Below, piece by piece: positions 9,581-14,551 of a DNA stretch of 14,551 nt. Each line of letters starts with the position of its first letter. Positions within the stretch are counted from its first letter, which is position 1. The stretch spans positions 55,149 through 69,699 of the forward strand of contig MU001519.1 of the NCBI GenBank assembly GCA_010093485.1, in the 5' to 3' direction. The DNA comes from Karstenula rhodostoma CBS 690.94 (Eukaryota; Ascomycota; Dothideomycetes; Pleosporales; Didymosphaeriaceae). A program made the position numbers and the translations under genes. The notes below the pieces were generated by a model. That model worked only from the letters and a program-made list of their open reading frames with translations. It ran no database searches and was not told the origin of the DNA.

Positions 9581-9699
9581 ACCTATAGAAGCCAGCGTTC
9601 CGCCCTAAGAAGCGTTATACTAACCCTAAAGGTATTTAAATCCCTAACTTATTTAGGGGAATACCTTTTATACTTCCTATAATATTCTAAAATAATAGA

Positions 9700-10020
9700 T
9701 ATAAGGTTTATATATATAGCCTTATTAATTCTAGTATATCTATATATAATCTTGTCGCCTTATAGCTAGAGAAAGCACTAAGGTACTAACTTAGTATTAA
9801 GTTAATATAGCTTAAATATCTAATCCCTCTTAAGAGTTTTACTAGTAAGAAGGCCGCCTTAGTTAATTACTACTTTTAAGTAGTACTTAATATTAATAGA
9901 CACCCTATAACTATATAGTTTATCCTATATAAAATAGGAGACTATAACCTTATTATAGGATAAAAATTCTTTAAGGATACTAAGACACTAATTAATTATT
10001 ATAACTAGTGCTTATTATAA
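9700..10020 (+). other. Aspartic protease domain of pol (dead)
   Basis: The retropepsin active-site motif, normally L-I-D-S/T-G-A-S, reads L-I-N-S-S-I-S at 9721-9741. The catalytic Asp codon at 9727 is AAT, a T-preceded GAT>AAT change. The downstream N-L-I-I-G-x-K-F-F segment (near 9946-9972) is the usual I-L-G motif that closes the domain. Confidence 0.82.
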
Positions 10021-11034
10021 TTAGATAATATACTATTATAGGTTATTACTCTACTTATAGTACCGCGCCACCTACTCCCGCTAGTTAATAAAGAATACCA
10101 GTTTAATACTAATTAATAGGATACTAACTTTAAGAAGGAGGATATTTAACTTTAATAAGTATAATTATTCTATAGGGAATACTCCCCTATAAAGGAGTTT
10201 AAGATCCCTATAAAGCCTGTAATATTATTTATCTCTCTAGTATAGGCTGCCCCCTAGAACTATAGTAATTATTAACTACCTTTAGTAGAGCCTATTCTAG
10301 ATAAGGACTTTATTATAGTATACTATATATCTTTAGATAAGGATAGTAATAAAGCCGAACTACTAGAGCCTAAAGATAAGAGTTAGTAATTAGCTAAGCC
10401 TAGTATTAAGGACGATACCCTAGTATATAGACGTAGTAACGAGTTACTATATAATAATAAATTATTACTAGGGGAATTAACTACCTCTACTAAGCCTAAT
10501 CCTACTAGAGACCCTAGTAAATAAGCTGCTAAGAAACTCTTATAAGAGCTAAGGATTAAACTAAAAAACTATCTAAAGGACTAAGTTATTACTACCTTCT
10601 ACCCTATAGAGTGGCTTTAACGTAAGGAAGATTTATATAAGATAAATAAAGTACTATCTAATCTAGGGCTACTACCCCTAGAGGAACCCCCTAAGTATTA
10701 AACACTAATAAGGGAATAGCTCCTTAAGGCCAGTATTAATATTTTAACTGTCTCTACTATAGCGTTTATAGTTAGCGTATAAGGTATAGAGATTAGCTCT
10801 ATTAGTTAATATAAATTATTTAAACTTATAGAAACTAAGTATTATAAGAAAGAAGCTGTAGCTAACTCTCTAGAAAAGTTTTAAAAATAGCTACTAATAG
10901 AACTTAAAGCTAAGCTTCCCTACTATAGATAGGTAGGGATAGACATTTCTTACTTTAGTAAATAAGAGGTAAATACCTTACCCCTATAATAGGAAGGTAT
11001 TAACTATAATATTATCCTTACTAAGGATATTAGT

Positions 11035-11660
11035 ACTTTAAAGACCTCCCTACTATATCCTATATCCCTTAATAAGCTAGAATTACTATACCTGTATATT
11101 TAGAATATAGTAAAGAAAGGGTTTATCTCCCCTAGTAATACTAGCTTTACCTCCCCTATCTTATATATAAAGAAGTCTAGAGGGGGGTAGCGTCTTTATA
11201 TTAATTATAGGAGGCTTAATAGTATTACTAAAAAGGATATTACTTTTATACTACTACTAAAGGAAACTCTTATATACCTATTTAGGGTATATATATTTAT
11301 TAAACTAGACCTATAATAAGCCTTTTACTATATATAACTTACTAAACGCGCCTCTAACCTCTCTATATTTTAAACTTAATATAGTAACTTTAAGTATAAT
11401 ATTCTTCCTTTTAGTATAACTAATAGACTAGTATTATTCTAGCACTTTATTAATATAATTCTAGCTAATATAATTAACTTAATTTATATAGTTTATATTA
11501 ATAATATCCTTATCTACTCTAAGGACCCCCTAGAGTATAAGGCTTATATATCTAAAGTTATTAAATAGCTAAAAGAGCACTACCTCTATTATAATATTAA
11601 GAAAAGCGAATTTACTATTTAAGAAGTTAAATTCCTAGGCTTTATTATTACTACCAACAG
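11035..11660 (+). other. Reverse transcriptase domain of pol (dead)
   Basis: Fingers-palm motifs are in order: K-K-S-R-G-G-x-R-L-Y-I-N-Y-R-R-L-N near 11170-11220, motif A K-L-D-L with its Asp codon GAC kept at 11308, and the YxDD box at 11494-11505 reading Y-I-N-N. Both metal-binding Asp codons of the box are AAT, each preceded by T. The K-F-L-G-F-I-I motif follows near 11626-11650. Confidence 0.9.
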
Positions 11661-11879
11661 GATCTGTAAGGACCCTAAGAAGAAAACTATAGTATAGGAC
11701 TAGAAAGAGCCTACTAGCCTCTATATTCTCTAATCCTTTTTAGAATTTTATAACTACTATTAGGCCTACCTTAAAAACTATAGACATGTTATTTAACCCC
11801 TTACTAAGCTAACTAAAAAAGGCGCCTAGCGCAAGTTTAAAGATAAGGAACGCGTCGCTTTTTAAGCTATAAAGGACCT

Positions 11880-12310
11880 TCTTTACTTAGATAATCTTAT
11901 TATATAGTACTCCCCCTACTATAAAATATAAATAGAGACTAATACTAGTAATAGTATTATTATAGGAGCTATCTTATAGATATAAGATAATAGAACCTAG
12001 AAACCTTTTAGTTTCTACTTACGCAAAATAAAACTAGTAGAGATAAATTATAATATTTATAATAAAAAAATACTTACTATTATAGGTAGGTTATATATAT
12101 AGCGCGCCTAGTTTATTAGTTTATAGTTAGAAGAGCTATTTACTATTATTATAGACTATTATATACTTAAATACTTCTTTATAAAGCGAGAACTCACGCC
12201 CTACTAGACTTATTAGTTAGAAGTATTATCCTAGTATAACTATATAATTATATTTTACCCTAGATCTATAAATATTATAGCTAACACGCTATTATAGAAA
12301 TAGGAAGAAC
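11880..12310 (+). other. RNase H domain of pol (dead)
   Basis: The E-T-D-A-S-N-type motif reads E-T-N-T-S-N, with the Asp codon at 11941 turned to AAT. The middle K-P-F-S-F-Y and N-Y-N-I-Y-x-K segments fit the Ty3/gypsy RNase H. Near the end, the conserved A-D-x-L motif reads A-N-T-L with AAC at 12283. Both losses follow a T base. Confidence 0.82.
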
Positions 12311-12639
12311 TAGTTATATAGAAGGTAAAAGCTAAATTAGTCTATATAATATACTTCTTTCCCTAATAATAGGATATTACTAACGATAATACTAATAATA
12401 AGAACTATAAAGTAGTAGTGTTAGTTATTACTACTAAGCTAAACTAGTAGAGTAGGGAGGCTAAATTATAAAACTCTCCTATTATACTAGTAAACTACCT
12501 ACTTAAAATAAATTACACCGACCTAATCTTAGAACTACTTTAAAAGGCCGCCTCTAAACTAAATAGTAAGTATAATAAGATACCTTCTAGGCTTCTTTTA
12601 TACTAAGACTACCTAGTTATTCTTAAAACTAGTTAGTTT

Positions 12640-13560
12640 TAAATAATCTTTATTAATATAGTTCACTCCTACTAGACAACTGCGTACCCTAGTGCTAAAA
12701 AGACCTATAAACTTATCTAGGAATTATATTATTAGAGCTATATATATATAGATATTAAATAGTTTATATAAAATTATAAGATCTACTACTAGACTAAACC
12801 CCCTTATAATAAGAAGCTAGGTCTACTCTAGCTATTACCTATTCTAGAGGCTGTATAGTAAGATATCTTTATAGACTTTAAGAGCTTTCTACTAGACTAA
12901 AAGGGCTTTAATAATATTATAGTTTATATATACTATTTAAGTAAATATACCTTTTTACTACTATACTATAAGAAAATTACTATAGAATAGGCTACCTCCC
13001 TTTACTACTAATATATCTAGAGGATTTTTAGTATCCCTAAATCTATTATATTAGATTAAGGGCTATAGTTTACTTCTAATTTTACTAGTAAACTATATCA
13101 CCTTATAGGTATATAGTAGAAACTTATATCTATAGGTTACGCCTAAATAGATAGCTAAACTAAGATATATAATAAGTATATTAACTAGTATCTCTACCTA
13201 TTTATTAATAAATTTTAGAATAACTAGTTAGATTTACTCCCTTTAATAGACTAGGTATAAGCCTTTTTATCTAATAAATCTACTAGTTTCTCTCTATATA
13301 AAATTAAGTTCGGCTATAAAACTAAAGTTTTTTAGGACTAGAGAGATAGAGTTAGATTACCTAAGGACTCCCCTAATAATATTAGCTCTAAGTAAGCCCG
13401 CGAGTTTATTACTACTTGCCTTAAAGCTATTACTTAGATCCGCGACTAGACCTATTAGAACCTTATTGCAGTACAAGACTTAATAGCGAAATAAGCTAAT
13501 AAATATTACTAACTACCTAACTTTATTATTAGTAACTTTATCTATATTACCCTAAAAGGC
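12640..13560 (+). other. Integrase domain of pol (dead)
   Basis: The N-terminal HHCC zinc motif keeps its first His (CAC, 12664), while the second His (12685) is TAC and the two Cys positions (12775, 12784) are TAT and TAC. The catalytic core shows Asp at 12874 (GAC), Asp at 13054 (GAT) and, exactly 35 codons further, AAG (Lys) at 13162 where Glu belongs, within the equivalent of Q-T-D-G-Q-T-E-R. The D,D(35)E spacing confirms the assignment. Confidence 0.9.
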
Positions 13561-13782
13561 TTTTTAATATTATATCCCTTTATTAAGCTGGATAAGTAAA
13601 TATATAGTCTATACTATATTATAGGAATAAAAGGGTTATCCTATAAGCTTAAATTACTATTATATATAAAAGTTTACCTAGTATTTTATATAGACTGTCT
13701 TTAGAAAGCGCCTAATAACCTATTTCCTAAATAATACTAACTACAGGAACTACTAACTAAAGTTAATAGTACCTTTAAGTAG

Positions 13783-13935
13783 GAAGTATTACTTATTTAT
13801 AATAGCTAACTAAGCTAGGGAAAATTCTAGTACTAAGTAGTATAGTAAGGCTATAACCTAGATAATATATAGTATCTAGTATCTAACTTTAGAAATACTC
13901 TAAAGCTAGTAGGTAACTTTTATAATACTAATCCT
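13783..13935 (+). other. Chromodomain at pol C-terminus
   Basis: After the integrase a segment of about 50 codons fits a chromodomain. It opens E-V-L-L-I-Y-N-S, then a y-V-V-stop-stop-G-Y-N-L-D stretch where V-K-W-K-G-Y is usual, then a hydrophobic-rich N-F-R-N-T-L-K-L-V tail. Trp positions are TAG. In chromoviruses this domain binds modified histone H3 and steers integration to heterochromatin. The fold is inferred from motif order only. Confidence 0.7.
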
Positions 13936-14424
13936 TAGATAGCTAGGCCCCCTAAGTGCCTAGACACTTAAAAGAAAGCTACCCTTAATAAAGTATTTTT
14001 AGATAGTAATCCTAAAGACAATACGCCTATTAAAATAGGTAGTTAATAAAGGGTTACCTAAAAATAGACTAGTTAGTATAGTAGCTTAATCTAGATAGCC
14101 TACCTAGTATCTATAAGGCGCGCTTACCTTATACTTCTTAGTACTATAAAGGATTAAGCTTTATATATTAAGCACTTTAAGCCTTTAACTATAAGTAAGG
14201 AATATAAGGTCTTAAACTAGATCTTAACCTCTCCTTATAGGATTAGGGAACCCTATATAATATATATATAATAGTATATAGCTAACTACTTAGAAAAATT
14301 CTAAATAAAGGTATTTTTATATAGGAAATCGCGGAGCCCTATATAATTATACTAGAGTAGGATACTCTAATCCAGTCTATAACTATATAAGTTTAATAGG
14401 AAATTTTTTAAAGGTATAAAGAAT
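13936..14424 (+). other. Pol C-terminal tail of unknown function
   Basis: About 160 codons after the chromodomain remain protein-like in the same frame, with basic and tyrosine-rich composition and a stretch I-S-K-E-Y-K-V-L near 14194-14217. I recognise no domain. Protein-like character fades after about 14400. Confidence 0.4.
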
Positions 14425-14538
14425 ATTTTTCTTTATTTTTATTTCTTTCTCCTTAGACTAATTTATTCTTTTCTTTCTTTTTATAGATATAGGTATTCTT
14501 ATAGTCCTTAGGGACTATTAAGACCCTAGATCGCGCTT

Positions 14539-14550
14539 AGAGGGGGGTAG
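14539..14550 (+). promoter_or_regulatory. Polypurine tract (plus-strand priming site)
   Basis: agaggggggtag is a G-rich purine run placed after pol and preceded by a T-rich tract (14420-14482), the usual setting just upstream of a 3' LTR. It is the last thing in the window, so the 3' LTR should begin within a few bases of position 14551. Confidence 0.65.
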
Positions 14551-14551
14551 T

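Larger units (their letters stand above)
9541..14424 (+). pseudogene. pol: pol polyprotein (PR-RT-RNaseH-IN-chromodomain), RIP-degraded
   Basis: A single frame, one base back (-1) from the gag frame, carries every pol domain from about 9590 to 14400 without a frameshift. Domains: aspartic protease about 9700-10020, reverse transcriptase about 11035-11660, RNase H about 11880-12310, integrase about 12640-13560, chromodomain 13783-13935, then a C-terminal tail of about 160 codons. Dozens of TAG and TAA codons interrupt it; they stand where Gln (CAG/CAA) or Trp (TGG) is expected. TGA is almost absent, as TpG loss predicts. Catalytic residues are lost in protease, RT, RNase H and integrase. The 5' end overlaps the gag frame by a few tens of bases, so expression may have used -1 frameshifting or a fused precursor; the slip site is not recognisable. 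The 3' end is approximate. Confidence 0.88.
6661..14551 (+). mobile_element. Ty3/gypsy chromovirus LTR retrotransposon, RIP-degraded, 3' LTR outside window
   Basis: The element holds a putative 5' LTR, leader, gag, and pol in the order protease, reverse transcriptase, RNase H, integrase, chromodomain, then a polypurine tract at the last bases of the window. This order and the chromodomain place it in the chromovirus branch of Ty3/gypsy. Visible length is about 7.9 kb, so the full element would be a little over 8 kb if its 3' LTR matches the 5' one. It lies directly downstream of rDNA spacer, in the same orientation as the rRNA genes. All coding frames carry many TAG and TAA codons. The 5' boundary is inferred from a TGT terminus; the right-hand target-site duplication cannot be seen here. 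Confidence 0.85.

Noticed and set aside
11179..11190. Second (central) polypurine tract, identical in 12 bases to the one at 14539
   Set aside because: It falls on the conserved R-G-G-W-R codons of reverse transcriptase, which are naturally purine-rich, so coincidence is more likely.
7394..14424. Alternative genetic code with TAA/TAG read as glutamine, since only TGA is rare and long frames appear
   Set aside because: TAG also stands at expected Trp positions, His, Cys and Met codons are missing too, and the non-coding rRNA genes show the same CpA/TpG loss. RIP explains all of it.
1..14551. Mitochondrial or naturally AT-rich genome
   Set aside because: The rRNA genes are nuclear type (18S-ITS-5.8S-ITS-28S) and the bias is context-specific (TpA up, CpA/TpG down), not general.
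1..14551. Short open reading frames on either strand as real genes
   Set aside because: All lie inside rRNA, spacer or the known gag/pol frames, lack ATG starts with coding character, and arise by chance in TA-rich DNA.

Overview
The window is AT-rich fungal DNA that has been almost completely rewritten by repeat-induced point mutation (RIP). CpA and TpG are nearly gone and TpA is saturated: the first 60 bases hold 17 TpA and no CpA or TpG. CpG relics survive, so the decay followed CpA context rather than ordinary CpG methylation loss. RIP is a genome defence of filamentous ascomycetes. The layout of the ITS regions still resembles Dothideomycetes, most likely Pleosporales, though this is a judgement from memory and not a search.

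Region 1 (about 1-6660) is a RIP-degraded nuclear ribosomal DNA unit on the + strand. It holds an 18S gene cut by the window edge, a 455-nt group I intron at the S1506 site near the 18S 3' end, the last 31 nt of 18S, ITS1, 5.8S, ITS2, a full-length 28S and intergenic spacer. Gene lengths and order are intact and the damage is nearly all substitution, so this looks like a repeat copy that was not shielded from RIP as the nucleolar array usually is. The distal spacer holds three related units of about 150 bp. Each is bounded by short AAAAGT...ACTTTT palindromes and contains two conserved internal hairpins.

Region 2 (about 6661-14551) is a RIP-degraded Ty3/gypsy LTR retrotransposon of the chromovirus type, also on the + strand, lying in or next to the spacer. 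It has a putative 5' LTR that opens with a 39-bp palindrome, a leader with a 46-bp tandem repeat, a long gag with a coiled-coil N-terminal part, and a pol frame holding protease, reverse transcriptase, RNase H, integrase and chromodomain. A polypurine tract lies at the very end of the window, so the 3' LTR should begin just beyond it.

No gene here can be functional. The gag and pol frames are full of TAG and TAA codons made from CAG, CAA and TGG, and starts, cysteines, histidines and many catalytic acids are lost. The damage follows a rule: aspartate or glutamate codons preceded by T became Asn or Lys, while those preceded by A survived. Reading frames run for kilobases without indels, so RIP acted on a recently intact element and rDNA copy. 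I see no other gene, tRNA, 5S gene or CRISPR array.
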